Counted from the first letter of the stretch, positions 49,861 through 58,865 are shown. The stretch: 64,000 nucleotides of DNA from Nocardioides iriomotensis (GCF_004168035.1 NZ_SDPU01000022.1:124001-188000), one strand, 5' to 3'. The notes: generated by a model from the sequence alone, not told the origin. Program-made: numbers and translations.

Positions 49861-52557
49861 GTGCCTGACACCGCCCCTGACGCGCGTCCCCGCCTGCTGC
49901 TGCTCGACGGCCACTCGCTGGCCTACCGGGCGTTCTTCGCGCTGCCGGTGGAGAACTTCTCGACGACGACCGGGCAGCCGACCAACGCCGTCTACGGCTT
50001 CACCTCGATGCTCATCAACGTGCTGCGCGACGAGCAGCCGACCCACGTGGGCGTGGCCTTCGACAAGTCGCGGCAGACGTTCCGGCTCGAGCAGTACTCC
50101 GACTACAAGGCCAAGCGCAACAAGACCCCGACGGAGTTCTCCAGCCAGCTGCCGCTGATCAAGGAGGTCCTCGACGCGCTCAACATCCGCCACCTCGACC
50201 TCGAGGGCTACGAGGCCGACGACATCATCGCGACGCTGACGACCCAGGCCACCGCCGAGGGCATGGAGGTGCTGCTGCTCACCGGCGACCGCGACTCGCT
50301 GCAGCTCGTGTCCGACGACGCCACGGTCCTCTACCCCACGCGCGGGGTCTCCGAGCTGTCCCGCATGACTCCCGCGGCCGTCGAGGACAAGTACGGCGTG
50401 CCGCCGTCCCGCTACCCCGAGCTCGCCGCCCTCGTCGGGGAGGACTCCGACAACCTGCCGGGCGTGCCCGGCGTCGGGCCGAAGACCGCCGCCAAGTGGA
50501 TCGCCACCTACGACGGCCTGGACAACGTGATCGCCCACGCCGACGAGATCAAGGGCAAGGCCGGCGACAACTTCCGCGAGCACCTCGGCGACGTGATCCG
50601 CAACCGGCAGCTCAACGCCCTGGTCTGCGACCTGGCGCTCGCCGTCACCCCGACCGACCTGGCCAAGCAGCCGTGGGACCGGCAGGCCGTGCACACGCTG
50701 TTCGACGGCCTGGAGTTCCGGGTGCTGCGCGACCGGCTGTTCCAGGAGCTGACGTCCGAGGAGATCCTCGAGGAGGTCGACTTCGACCTCGACATGACGC
50801 GGCTGCAGGAGGGGGAGCTGGCCGGCTGGCTCGCCGCGCACTCGCAACCCGACGCCCTGGTCGGCATGGTCGTGCAGGGCACCTGGCAGGCCGGCACCGG
50901 CGACGTCTTCGCCATCGCGCTCGCGGCTGGCGACGAGGCCGCCGCCTGGATCGACGTCGAGCGGCTGTCCGCGGGCGACGAGCAGGTGCTCGCCGACTGG
51001 CTGGCCGACGGTCGGTTCCGCAAGGTGCTGCACGACGCCAAGGGCCCGATCCTGGCCCTGGCCGCCCGCGGCTGGCAGTTCGTCGGGCTGGAGCGCGACA
51101 CCGCGCTGTCGGCGTACCTCGCCCGCCCGGACCAGCGTTCCTACGACCTCGCCGACCTGACTCTGCGCTACCTCAAGCGAGAGTTGAAGCTGTCGACCGA
51201 CGACTCCGACGAGGGCCAGCTGAGCTTCGACTCCGTCGGTGACGACGGCACCGGCGACACGGCCATGCTTCAGGCCTGGACGGTGCTCGAGCTCGCCGCC
51301 GCGCTCGACGAGGAGCTCGGCAAGGGCGGCGGCACCCGGCTGCTCGGCGAGATCGAGCTGCCCCTGATCGGCGTGCTGGCCCAGATGGAGCGCACCGGCG
51401 TCGCGGTCGACGTCGACCAGCTGCAGGCGCTCGAGTCGCACTTCGCGGGCGAGGTGAAGCTCGCCGCCGACGCGGCGTTCGAGCAGATCGGCAAGGAGAT
51501 CAACCTCGGGTCGCCCAAGCAGCTCCAGGTCGTGCTGTTCGACGAGCTCGGGATGCCGAAGACCAAGCGCACCAAGACCGGCTACACCACCGACGCCGAC
51601 GCGCTGCAGGCGCTGTACGTCAAGACCGAGCACCCGTTCCTCATGCACCTGCTGCGGCACCGCGACGTCTCGCGGCTGCGGCAGACCGTCGAAGGTCTGC
51701 TCAAGACCGTCGCGTCCGACGGGCGGATCCACACGACGTTCAACCAGCTCATCGCGGCCACGGGCCGGCTGTCATCCACCGACCCCAACCTGCAGAACAT
51801 CCCGGTGCGCACCGAGGAGGGCCGCCGCATCCGCGAGGCCTTCGTCGTCGGGGCGGGCTTCGCCACCCTGATGACGGCCGACTACAGCCAGATCGAGATG
51901 CGGATCATGGCGCACCTGTCCGAGGACGACCTGCTGATCGAGGCGTTCCGGTCAGGCCGCGACTTCCACGCCGCCACCGCCGCCCGCGTCTTCGACGTCG
52001 ACGCCGCCGAGGTGACGACCGAGATGCGCGCCAAGATCAAGGCGATGAACTACGGCCTCGCCTACGGCCTGTCCGCCTACGGCCTGTCCCAGCAGCTCGG
52101 CATCGACACCGGCGAGGCGCGCGGGCTGATGGACGAGTACTTCGAGACGTTCGGCGGCATCCGCGACTACCTCGGCGGCATCGTCGACGAGGCCCGCCGC
52201 ACCGGCTACACCGAGACCATCTACGGCCGCCGCCGCTACCTGCCCGACCTGACCAGCGACAACCGCCAGCGCCGCGAGATGGCCGAGCGGATGGCGCTCA
52301 ACGCCCCGATCCAGGGGTCGGCCGCCGACATCATCAAGGTCGCCATGCTGCGCGTCGACGAGGCGCTGCGCGAGGCGAAGCTGAGGAGCCGGATGCTGCT
52401 CCAGGTCCACGACGAGCTCGTGTTCGAGGTGGCCGCGGGGGAGGAGCAGCAGCTCGACGAGCTCGTGCGCCGCGAGATGGCCGGCGCCGCCGAGCTGACC
52501 GTGCCGCTGGACGTCTCGGTCGGGACCGGCAGTTCGTGGCACGAGGCTGCGCACTAG
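49861..52557 (+). CDS. polA: DNA polymerase I
   Basis: 898 residues. 5'-3' exonuclease (1-300) with LLLDGHSLAYRAFFAL, EADDIIATLT and LVGEDSDNLPGVPGVGPKTA. The 3'-5' exonuclease fold (about 310-490) lacks an intact DEDD set, so no proofreading is expected. The polymerase (about 500-898) has TADYSQIEMRI, the O-helix RREMAERMALNAPIQGSAAD region and LLQVHDELVFEV with the catalytic Asp. Used in repair and Okazaki-fragment processing. GTG start six bases after a -10 box; no ribosome site. Confidence 0.97.
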   Translation: MPDTAPDARPRLLLLDGHSLAYRAFFALPVENFSTTTGQPTNAVYGFTSMLINVLRDEQPTHVGVAFDKSRQTFRLEQYSDYKAKRNKTPTEFSSQLPLIKEVLDALNIRHLDLEGYEADDIIATLTTQATAEGMEVLLLTGDRDSLQLVSDDATVLYPTRGVSELSRMTPAAVEDKYGVPPSRYPELAALVGEDSDNLPGVPGVGPKTAAKWIATYDGLDNVIAHADEIKGKAGDNFREHLGDVIRNRQLNALVCDLALAVTPTDLAKQPWDRQAVHTLFDGLEFRVLRDRLFQELTSEEILEEVDFDLDMTRLQEGELAGWLAAHSQPDALVGMVVQGTWQAGTGDVFAIALAAGDEAAAWIDVERLSAGDEQVLADWLADGRFRKVLHDAKGPILALAARGWQFVGLERDTALSAYLARPDQRSYDLADLTLRYLKRELKLSTDDSDEGQLSFDSVGDDGTGDTAMLQAWTVLELAAALDEELGKGGGTRLLGEIELPLIGVLAQMERTGVAVDVDQLQALESHFAGEVKLAADAAFEQIGKEINLGSPKQLQVVLFDELGMPKTKRTKTGYTTDADALQALYVKTEHPFLMHLLRHRDVSRLRQTVEGLLKTVASDGRIHTTFNQLIAATGRLSSTDPNLQNIPVRTEEGRRIREAFVVGAGFATLMTADYSQIEMRIMAHLSEDDLLIEAFRSGRDFHAATAARVFDVDAAEVTTEMRAKIKAMNYGLAYGLSAYGLSQQLGIDTGEARGLMDEYFETFGGIRDYLGGIVDEARRTGYTETIYGRRRYLPDLTSDNRQRREMAERMALNAPIQGSAADIIKVAMLRVDEALREAKLRSRMLLQVHDELVFEVAAGEEQQLDELVRREMAGAAELTVPLDVSVGTGSSWHEAAH

Positions 52558-52578
52558 CTGCGTGCCCTAGACCACGGT

Positions 52579-52609
52579 CGTCAGGTTTCGTGACGTTCAT
52601 CACCTGACG
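52579..52609. promoter_or_regulatory. CRP-like palindrome within a hairpin after polA
   Basis: GTGACGTTCATCAC (52590-52603) fits the GTGA-N6-TCAC pattern of CRP/GlxR-type regulators. It is nested in a larger dyad (CGTCAGGT at 52579 and ACCTGACG at 52602), which might also end polA transcription. Confidence 0.5.
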
Positions 52610-52637
52610 GGACGATTTCCCGCCTTGAGGGGGATCG

Positions 52638-52659
52638 GCAACATTTCTGCAACATTCCT
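52638..52659 (+). repeat. tandem 11-bp direct repeat upstream of secretion operon
   Basis: GCAACATTTCT followed directly by GCAACATTCCT, one helical turn apart and 30 bases upstream of the -10 box. Confidence 0.55.
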
Positions 52660-52688
52660 CCGTTGCTTCCCCGTTACCAGCGAGTACC

Positions 52689-52694
52689 TATAGT
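52689..52694 (+). promoter_or_regulatory. -10 box of the 52777-55979 operon
   Basis: TATAGT. The best -35 candidates (TTGCTT at 52663, TTCCCC at 52667) have spacers of 20 and 16 bases. Confidence 0.5.
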
Positions 52695-52776
52695 CTCGCC
52701 GGGCCGTGACCTAGGGAGGGCACGCCGCCGGGATTCATCGGGATCCCGGCATTCTTTTTGGAGGGAGCGCGCCAGC

Positions 52777-53346
52777 ATGCGCAGAAATCTGCTGGTCGGC
52801 GTGGTGCTGATGGTGGCGGCCGTGGTGGTCGTCGTCGTGAGCGACCTGTTCGACCTGAAACTCGACTCGGCTGCCCTGTTGGGGCTGGCTGTCGGTGCCG
52901 TCGTGGCACTCGTACCCGACGAGAGCCCAGCCACGCGGCTCATCGGCTTCGCCGTCGGCATCGCCGCGGCCTGGGTCGGATACCTGCTTCGTGCCGGCCT
53001 CCTGCCGGACAGCGTGGGTGGGCGCGCGGTCGCCGTCGTGGTCGTGCTCGCGGTCTGTGTGGCCGTGGCTGTCGCCACGGCCGGCCGGGTCCCGCTCTGG
53101 TCCGGGCTTCTCGGCGTCGCCGCGATGGTGGGCGCCTACGAGTTCAGCTACTCGGCTGCGCCGCCCGAGGTGATGTCCACCTCCGTGTCGGCCGTCACCG
53201 CGCTCCTGATGACCTCGGCCGTCGGCTTCCTCGCCACCGCCGTGCTCTCCCCGCGCGAGCCGCGCCCTTCCACCTTCTTCTCCCGCCGTACGACGGCGGA
53301 CGAGGAGACGACCTCGTTCGACGACATGATGGAGACCTCCAAGTGA
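52777..53346 (+). CDS. multi-helix membrane protein, unrecognised
   Basis: 189 residues with six short predicted membrane helices: [82 protein letters not shown] and SVSAVTALLMTSAVGFLATAV. The cytoplasmic tail ends in DEETTSFDDMMETSK. ATG 52777 has GGAGGGA ten bases upstream. Its stop overlaps the start of the large secreted protein, so the two probably work together at the membrane. No known family is recognised. Confidence 0.78.
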   Translation: MRRNLLVGVVLMVAAVVVVVVSDLFDLKLDSAALLGLAVGAVVALVPDESPATRLIGFAVGIAAAWVGYLLRAGLLPDSVGGRAVAVVVVLAVCVAVAVATAGRVPLWSGLLGVAAMVGAYEFSYSAAPPEVMSTSVSAVTALLMTSAVGFLATAVLSPREPRPSTFFSRRTTADEETTSFDDMMETSK

Positions 53347-55979
53347 CCCGCCGCATCCACATGCCGTTGCGCGTCGCCGCCGTCGCTGCGGCCGTGACCC
53401 TGACCGGTCTGTCCCTCGCGCCGGCCGCCGTCGCCGCCGGCGGCGACGTCCAGGTCGTCAACACCGAGACCGTGCAGGTGTACACCGACGCGACCGGAGC
53501 GGTGCAGACCAAGCGCGTCTACGAGCAGGTCGCGATGACCGGCTCCGGCACCGTCGACCTGGCGAACCCGATCGAGACGGACGGCCTGCGCAACCTCGAC
53601 GGCTTCGGTGGCTTCGACGTCGAGGACGGCAACCAGGTCGCGAACATCGCGGTCGACGGCGAGAAGCGCCTGCGCACCGTCAGCAACTACGACGGTGACC
53701 TCCCCCTGGAGGTCTCGGTCCAGTACTTCCTCGACGACGAGCGCGTCGAGCCCGGCGACCTCGTCGGCGCGAGCGGCAAGCTCGGCGTCCAGTACACCGT
53801 CAAGAACGTCACCTCGTCGCCGCAGGAGGTCACCTACACCGACGGCTCCGGTGGCGAGGTCACCAAGACCGTCGACGTCCCGATCCCGATGGTCGGCTCC
53901 CTGACCACCGTCGCCCCGTCGAACTTCACCGACGTGCAGTCCGACCAGGCGAACATCGCCGGCGACGGCAAGGGCGGCACCAAGCTGTCCTTCACGATGA
54001 CGCTCTTCCCGCCGCTCGGCTCGGACACAGCCGAGTTCGGCTACACCGCGCACATCGTGGACGGCGTCGTCCCGCGCGCGGACATCTCCGCCCTGCCGGT
54101 CAACCCGCTGGCGAGCCCGACGTTCAAGACGGCGGCCGACAGCTACCAGGGTGGCGCGACCACCGGTGAGACGCTCGCCGACGGCGCCACCCAGATCGAC
54201 AGCAACCTCCTCAAGCTGCGCGACGGCGCGGGCGACCTGCTCGCGGGTCTGATCCAGCTGCGCGACGGCTCCAGCCAGCTGCAGGCCGGCCTGTCCGGCG
54301 AGGCTGCCCCCGGTGCCGCCAAGCTCGCCGACGGCGCGGGTCAGCTCGACAGCGGCCTCGGCCAGATCAACTCCGGTGCCCGCCGACTGGCGGACGGCAC
54401 GGGTGAGGCGTTCGCCGGCAGCCGTGATCTCGCCGATGGCGCCAAGCGTCTCAAGGGCGGTCTCGGCGACCTCGACAAGGGTGCCGGTGACCTCGACGCG
54501 GGCGCGAACCAGCTGGCCGACGGCCAGAAGGCGTTGGCCGGTGGTCTGAAGACCCTGTACGACGGGGTCGACCTGCTGCCCGAGAGTGTCAAGGAGAAGC
54601 TGAAGGCGGACACGTCGTACAACGCCCTTCTCGGCGCGCTTCAGGCTATTGCGGACGGTGTCGGCAAGCCCACCGATGTGACGAGTCCCGTGACGGGACA
54701 GCCCGCGACTCTTCTGGGTGGCCTCAACGCGATCAAGTACGGTCTGAGGCACCCGAATGGTTACGACCCCGTCAACTGCTTGACGACGAAGACGGCCTGC
54801 GGGGCCATGGACGGGGTGCAGACCATCGCCGTCAACCTGAAGGCAGCGACGGCGGCTGGCGGCGACCTGGATCAGTTGATTGGGGCTGCCCAGCAGGCAT
54901 ACAGCCTCGCAGGCTGCCCCGCGCTCAGCGCCGGTCTGCCGCCTTACCCGGCGTTCCTGGGCACGCCGGCGTGCACCTACGGCGGCCTGGTGATCTATGG
55001 GCTGAATGCCCCTGTCGGAACCTCCCTGCCGTTGGTCAACAAGTCGTTCCCACTGGGTGGCGTCAAGCAGCAGTCCCAGACTGCCTCAGGGGCACTCGAG
55101 GACATCTACACCAAGGTCGATGCTGGCATCGTGAGCTTGGCCATCCCCAAGCTGGCTTCAGGTCTCTCGAATCCTGCGGCCGGCAACTGCCTCACCGCCA
55201 AGGCCACGGCAACCACGGCTGACGACTGCGGCATCAAGGAGGCAGCGACGTTCATCCAGACGACCGGCATCCCGATGCTGGTCGACGGAATCGCCAACAA
55301 CATCAGTACGGAGCTGATGGCGGGCATCGGCCAGCCGACCGCCGGCTGCGACCCGGAGGAGACGCTGCGCTGCGCGGCGGCCGCGCTGGCGGCAGGCGGC
55401 GGCGACCTCACCGCCGGTGTCGCGAAGCTGGTCGACGGCGTCAACCAGCTCAATGACGGCGGCGCCAAGCTCGCCGCGGGCTCCGGTGACCTGTCGGACG
55501 GCCTCGGCCGCATCGACGACGGCGCAGGCCAGCTCGCGGACGGCACCGGCGAGGCCAAGGACGGCTCCGGCCGGCTCGCGGACGGCGCGGGTCAGCTCGC
55601 GGACGGCCTGAAGGACGCTGCGGACGGCTCGAGCCGCCTGACCGACGGACTTGCCACCGCGGCCGACGGCGCGCCGAAGCTCGTCGACGGCGCGGAGAGG
55701 CTGTCCGACGAGGGCACCAAGAAGCTGGTCGAGGCCGGCGAGGACACCGCGCAGAACTACGGCGAGCTCTACGCCACGATCGAGGCGGGCTCCGAGCGGG
55801 CCCAGACCGAGAACATGGCGTACGGCGCTCCGGAGGGCGCGATGGGCCTGACGGCGTACAGCTTCGTCATCAACGGTGAGAACGGCGAGGGTGGCCGCAA
55901 CCTCACCCGCGGCGTGGCGGGTCTGGCGATCCTCGGTGCGGGCGCGGGTGCGTTCGCGCTGCGTCGCCGCCTGATCTGA
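53343..55979 (+). CDS. secreted heptad-repeat surface protein
   Basis: 878 residues. Signal peptide (residues 1-32), then an N-terminal beta-rich domain (33-265). Residues about 273-406 and 683-796 are made of xxxLxxG heptads (LADGAGQLDSGLGQ type), the coiled or helical repeat known from YhgE/Pip-like and RND-linked proteins. Between them lies an insert (about 426-646) with several Cys (CLTTKTACG, CPALS, CTYG). The C-terminus has one membrane helix and basic end (GLAILGAGAGAFALRRRLI), so the protein is anchored outside the cell. GTG 53343 overlaps the previous stop. Codon use in the insert is less GC-rich than elsewhere. Function unknown; a role in cell-envelope structure is inference. Confidence 0.8.
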   Translation: MTRRIHMPLRVAAVAAAVTLTGLSLAPAAVAAGGDVQVVNTETVQVYTDATGAVQTKRVYEQVAMTGSGTVDLANPIETDGLRNLDGFGGFDVEDGNQVANIAVDGEKRLRTVSNYDGDLPLEVSVQYFLDDERVEPGDLVGASGKLGVQYTVKNVTSSPQEVTYTDGSGGEVTKTVDVPIPMVGSLTTVAPSNFTDVQSDQANIAGDGKGGTKLSFTMTLFPPLGSDTAEFGYTAHIVDGVVPRADISALPVNPLASPTFKTAADSYQGGATTGETLADGATQIDSNLLKLRDGAGDLLAGLIQLRDGSSQLQAGLSGEAAPGAAKLADGAGQLDSGLGQINSGARRLADGTGEAFAGSRDLADGAKRLKGGLGDLDKGAGDLDAGANQLADGQKALAGGLKTLYDGVDLLPESVKEKLKADTSYNALLGALQAIADGVGKPTDVTSPVTGQPATLLGGLNAIKYGLRHPNGYDPVNCLTTKTACGAMDGVQTIAVNLKAATAAGGDLDQLIGAAQQAYSLAGCPALSAGLPPYPAFLGTPACTYGGLVIYGLNAPVGTSLPLVNKSFPLGGVKQQSQTASGALEDIYTKVDAGIVSLAIPKLASGLSNPAAGNCLTAKATATTADDCGIKEAATFIQTTGIPMLVDGIANNISTELMAGIGQPTAGCDPEETLRCAAAALAAGGGDLTAGVAKLVDGVNQLNDGGAKLAAGSGDLSDGLGRIDDGAGQLADGTGEAKDGSGRLADGAGQLADGLKDAADGSSRLTDGLATAADGAPKLVDGAERLSDEGTKKLVEAGEDTAQNYGELYATIEAGSERAQTENMAYGAPEGAMGLTAYSFVINGENGEGGRNLTRGVAGLAILGAGAGAFALRRRLI

Positions 55980-56002
55980 GGCACCGAGCTCGAAACAGTC
56001 GG

Positions 56003-56030
56003 AGGGGCGTCGCCGTGAGGCGGCGCCCCT
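56003..56030. terminator. bidirectional terminator
   Basis: AGGGGCGTCGCC and GGCGGCGCCCCT pair over 12 bases (one G-U) around a GTGA loop, between the convergent heptad-repeat and methyltransferase genes. Confidence 0.75.
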
Positions 56031-56053
56031 TCGCCGTGCTCAGACGCGCGGGC

Positions 56054-56872
56054 TCAGCCGAGGTCGGCGGCGACGATCGCCGTGCCCGGGATGAGGAGAC
56101 CGCGCTCGGGTCCCCAGCCACCCCAGATCCGGTCGTGCCCCTCCGGCCACTGCGGCTCCTCGAGCCGCACGATCCGGAAGCCGGCCGCAGCGAGCAGACC
56201 GACCCAGTCGCCGAGCGTGCGGTGGTGCTCGACGTAGCGCGCCTCACCGGTGTCGGCGTCCTCCTCGACGTACGGCGTCCGGTCCCAGTACGACGCGGTC
56301 ACGACGAGCCCCTCGCGGGAGGGGTCGTCGGGCATCGACCAGCGGATCGGGTGCGTGATGGAGAACGCGAACCGCCCACCCGGGCGCAGCACGCGCGCCA
56401 CCTCGCCGACGCAGCGCTCGATGTCCTCGACGAACTGGAGCGCGCCGAACGACGAGAACGCGACGTCGAAGGACGCGTCGGCGAACGGCAGGTGGGTGGC
56501 GGTGCCCAGCACGACCGGGACCCGGACGTCGAGCGCCTCGTCGATCCGATGCGAGTGCTGGAGCTGGCGGAACGAGAGGTCGAGGCCGGTGGCGCGGGCG
56601 CCGCGCGCGACCAGCGACCGCGCGCACTGCGCGGCACCGCAGCCGATCTCGAGAACGCTGCGGCCGTCGACGTCACCGAGCATCCGCAGGTCGGCCTCGT
56701 CGATCCCCTCCGGCCCCCAGACGAAACCGTCGTCGCGCAGGAAGGAACCGTGCGTCGCCTGGTACTCGTCCGCGTAGGCGTCCCAGTCGCGCCGGTTCGC
56801 CCGGCGGGTCTCGACCTCGCCGACGGGGCGGCGGACCGGCTGGACCGACGGGTCCAGCTCGGGCTCAGCCAT
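56054..56872 (-). CDS. class I SAM-dependent methyltransferase
   Basis: 272 residues. SAM-binding motif I is VLEIGCGAAQCARSL near residue 73; ATGLDLSFRQLQ is motif II; ATHLPFADASFDVAFSSFGALQFV and RVLRPGGRFAFSITHP are the motifs of the Methyltransf_11 family. Aromatics at the N-terminus (NRRDWDAYADEYQATHGSFL) may close the substrate pocket. Substrate unknown. ATG 56872 overlaps the end of the upstream gene by eight bases. Confidence 0.9.
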   Translation of the reverse strand: MAEPELDPSVQPVRRPVGEVETRRANRRDWDAYADEYQATHGSFLRDDGFVWGPEGIDEADLRMLGDVDGRSVLEIGCGAAQCARSLVARGARATGLDLSFRQLQHSHRIDEALDVRVPVVLGTATHLPFADASFDVAFSSFGALQFVEDIERCVGEVARVLRPGGRFAFSITHPIRWSMPDDPSREGLVVTASYWDRTPYVEEDADTGEARYVEHHRTLGDWVGLLAAAGFRIVRLEEPQWPEGHDRIWGGWGPERGLLIPGTAIVAADLG

Positions 56873-57326
56873 CGACGGGCGCCTTGCGACGCGCGCCCGG
56901 GATCCGGCCGGCCAGCTGGCTGAGCGGCTCGACGACCTCGTTGAGCGCCGTGACCGAGGCGTGCAGCTCCGGGACGAGCCGCGCCAGCGTGTCCAGCCGC
57001 GGCTGGATCCGCTCCAGCGTCTCGCCGAGCGCGACGAGCTGGTCGAGCGTCCCGCCCGGAGCGAGCAGCCGGTCGAGCGAGCCGCCCGGCTCCAGCCCGT
57101 CGGCCACCGTGTCCACGAGCCGGCGCGGGCCGTCGGGTTCGGTGACGACGGCGGCGATCCGCTCGAGCAGGCCGCCCTCGCCGATCACGGCCATCACCCG
57201 TTCGGCGTACCCCTGCGGCCGCCGCACGGGTCCGTCCTGGGACACGAGACGTCCCAGCGTGAGCGTGGTGTCGACGGCGGCGGAGGTGAGCCGGACGGGC
57301 AGGGTGACCAGGTCGAGGACGGGCAC
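56865..57326 (-). CDS. small helical protein, unrecognised
   Basis: 153 residues, mostly amphipathic helix with leucine heptads: GGSLDRLLAPGGTLDQLVALGETLERIQPRLDTLARLVPE. A first hydrophobic stretch (VPVLDLVTLPVRLTSAAVDTTLTLGRLV) could contact the membrane. The pattern resembles granule- or membrane-associated coiled-coil proteins, but no family is clear. GTG 57326 lies six bases after TACGCT, a leaderless layout, and is preferred to an upstream in-frame ATG. It leads the methyltransferase gene. Confidence 0.75.
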   Translation of the reverse strand: MPVLDLVTLPVRLTSAAVDTTLTLGRLVSQDGPVRRPQGYAERVMAVIGEGGLLERIAAVVTEPDGPRRLVDTVADGLEPGGSLDRLLAPGGTLDQLVALGETLERIQPRLDTLARLVPELHASVTALNEVVEPLSQLAGRIPGARRKAPVDG

Positions 57327-57332
57327 GGATCG

Positions 57333-57338
57333 AGCGTA
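57333..57338 (-). promoter_or_regulatory. -10 box for leaderless small helical gene
   Basis: TACGCT on the minus strand, six bases before the GTG at 57326. It overlaps the promoter region of the divergent phosphotransferase (ATG 57355). Confidence 0.6.
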
Positions 57339-57354
57339 GGGCACCATCGCGGGC

Positions 57355-58230
57355 ATGGATCGGGCGGACGGGTTCGGGCTCCAGCCGCTGGCCGGCGGCT
57401 TCAGCGGCGAGACCTTCCTGGGCGAGGCCGCGGGGGAGCGCACCGTCGTCCGCCTGTACGTCGACCGTGGCGCACGTCGCGGCCCGGCGGCGCCCGAGGT
57501 GGACGCGGCGGTGCTGCGCCTGGTGCGCGGCCTGCTGCCGGTGCCGGAGGTGCTGGAGATCCGTCGCGCCGACGAGGAGCACGGCACGCCGGGCCTGCTC
57601 GTCACGTCGTTCCTGCCGGGCGAGCGGCTCGACGTCGTCCTGCCCGACCTGCCCGACGACGTCCGGGCGGCGACCGGCCGCAACCTCGGCGTGGTCCTCG
57701 GCCGGCTCGCGCAGATGCCGATGCCGAGGGCGGGGATGTTCGTCGACGGCGACCTCACGATCGAGCCGTGGCCGCCGTTCGAGCTCTCCGACGACCTCGT
57801 CCCCGGCCTGGAGGCGGTCGCCGAGGACGCGCAGGCGCTGCTGGACGAGGTCGACCGGGTCTGTCTCGTGCACAGCGACGTGAACCCCAACAACGTCCTC
57901 GTCGACGCCGCGACGGGCGCGGTGACCGGGCTGCTCGACTGGGAGTTCGCGCACGCCGGTCATCCGTCGACCGACCTGGGCAACCTGCTGCGGTTCGACC
58001 GCGAGCCGGTGTTCGTCGAGGCGGTGCTCGACGGCTACCTGTCCGTCGCGGGCCACCTCGACGGCCTCGACCGCCCGGGCGCCAGGCAGCGCGCCCTCGA
58101 CCGCGCCAGAGCCGCGGACCTGGTCGCCCTGGCCGACCTCGCGTCCCGCGCCGGCGAGAACCCCGTCGCCGACCGGGCGGCCGCGCGGCTCCGGGCGATC
58201 TCCCGGAGCCGCGACCTGCACGCGCAGTAG
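57355..58230 (+). CDS. aminoglycoside-phosphotransferase-like kinase
   Basis: 291 residues, APH fold. LAGGFSGETFLGEAAGERTVVRLYV is the Gly-rich loop with the ATP-site region; the catalytic loop is LVHSDVNPNNVLVD near residue 178 with Asp and Asn; the metal-binding Asp is in GLLDWEFAHAGHPSTDLGNLL. Substrate unknown: such genes are common and rarely confer drug resistance. The ATG has no ribosome site; CACCAT (57342-57347) seven bases upstream may be a weak -10. Confidence 0.87.
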   Translation: MDRADGFGLQPLAGGFSGETFLGEAAGERTVVRLYVDRGARRGPAAPEVDAAVLRLVRGLLPVPEVLEIRRADEEHGTPGLLVTSFLPGERLDVVLPDLPDDVRAATGRNLGVVLGRLAQMPMPRAGMFVDGDLTIEPWPPFELSDDLVPGLEAVAEDAQALLDEVDRVCLVHSDVNPNNVLVDAATGAVTGLLDWEFAHAGHPSTDLGNLLRFDREPVFVEAVLDGYLSVAGHLDGLDRPGARQRALDRARAADLVALADLASRAGENPVADRAAARLRAISRSRDLHAQ

Positions 58231-58249
58231 AACGCGGCCGCCACGCCGC

Positions 58250-58765
58250 TCAGCAGCCGCCGCAGTTGTAGAAGGTCACGTCCCAGTGGTTGCCCTCGTC
58301 GGCGTACACGTTGCCGGCGCCGGACCTGTACTGCGGGGCGCCGTCGCCGCGCAGCCCGATGTAGGTGAAGTTCCGGGTGATGTAGGAGCCGATGCAGGTG
58401 TACTTGCTGAAGTCCAGCTTGTAGCCGTTCCAGTGGCTGTAGGTCCCGGACGCGTGGCCGGTCTCCGTGCCACCGGTGATGTTCAGCGCGCAGCCGCTCG
58501 CGGTCTTCAGCGTGACCGCGCCGTCGACGGTTGCCTGGCGCAGCCCCTCGAAGGACGTGCACGTGGAGTTGTACCGGTTCGTGCAGCCGCCGGACGAGGA
58601 CCAGGTGATGCCGACCGAGCGGAACCGGCTCTCGGCGTACGACTGGGTGACAGCCGACGCGGGCAGCGCCGTGGCGACGAGCGTGACCAGGGCGAGGAGG
58701 ACGGCGGCGGCGAGGGAGCGGGGCCGCGGTCGACGGGTGGTGGGGGAGATGTCCGAGATCGTCAT
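58250..58765 (-). CDS. secreted M15-like (DD-peptidase fold) protein
   Basis: 171 residues. Signal peptide with AAAVLLALVTLVATALPASA, cleaved near residue 40. The mature part has six Cys and a segment GGTETGHASGTYSHWNGYKLDF that resembles the SxHxxGxxxD zinc-site motif of M15 peptidases; the C-terminal GNHWDVTFYNC could provide the last His. If right, it would be a zinc peptidase acting on peptidoglycan or another envelope polymer. The match is partial: the catalytic Glu near the end is in DEGNHW. ATG 58765, preceded by a TAGGTT box eight bases upstream. Confidence 0.72.
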   Translation of the reverse strand: MTISDISPTTRRPRPRSLAAAVLLALVTLVATALPASAVTQSYAESRFRSVGITWSSSGGCTNRYNSTCTSFEGLRQATVDGAVTLKTASGCALNITGGTETGHASGTYSHWNGYKLDFSKYTCIGSYITRNFTYIGLRGDGAPQYRSGAGNVYADEGNHWDVTFYNCGGC

Positions 58766-58773
58766 GGTCCCCG

Positions 58774-58779
58774 AACCTA
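58774..58779 (-). promoter_or_regulatory. -10 box of the M15-like gene
   Basis: TAGGTT on the minus strand, eight bases before the ATG at 58765; leader of zero to two bases. Confidence 0.5.
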
Positions 58780-58865
58780 GGATCGGGGGCGCGGGACGGG
58801 GAGAGCGCCGCCCTCGCACGTTCGTGCAGTGCACGAACCCGCAACGACCCGCCCCAGGCCCGCGG

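Noticed and set aside
52758-53342. Long plus-strand frame upstream of the heptad-repeat gene
   Set aside because: It overlaps the membrane-protein gene in another frame; the signal peptide and GTGA overlap place the true start at 53343.
57355-58230. Aminoglycoside resistance gene
   Set aside because: The APH fold is present, but generic kinases of this family are common in chromosomes and no feature points to a drug substrate.
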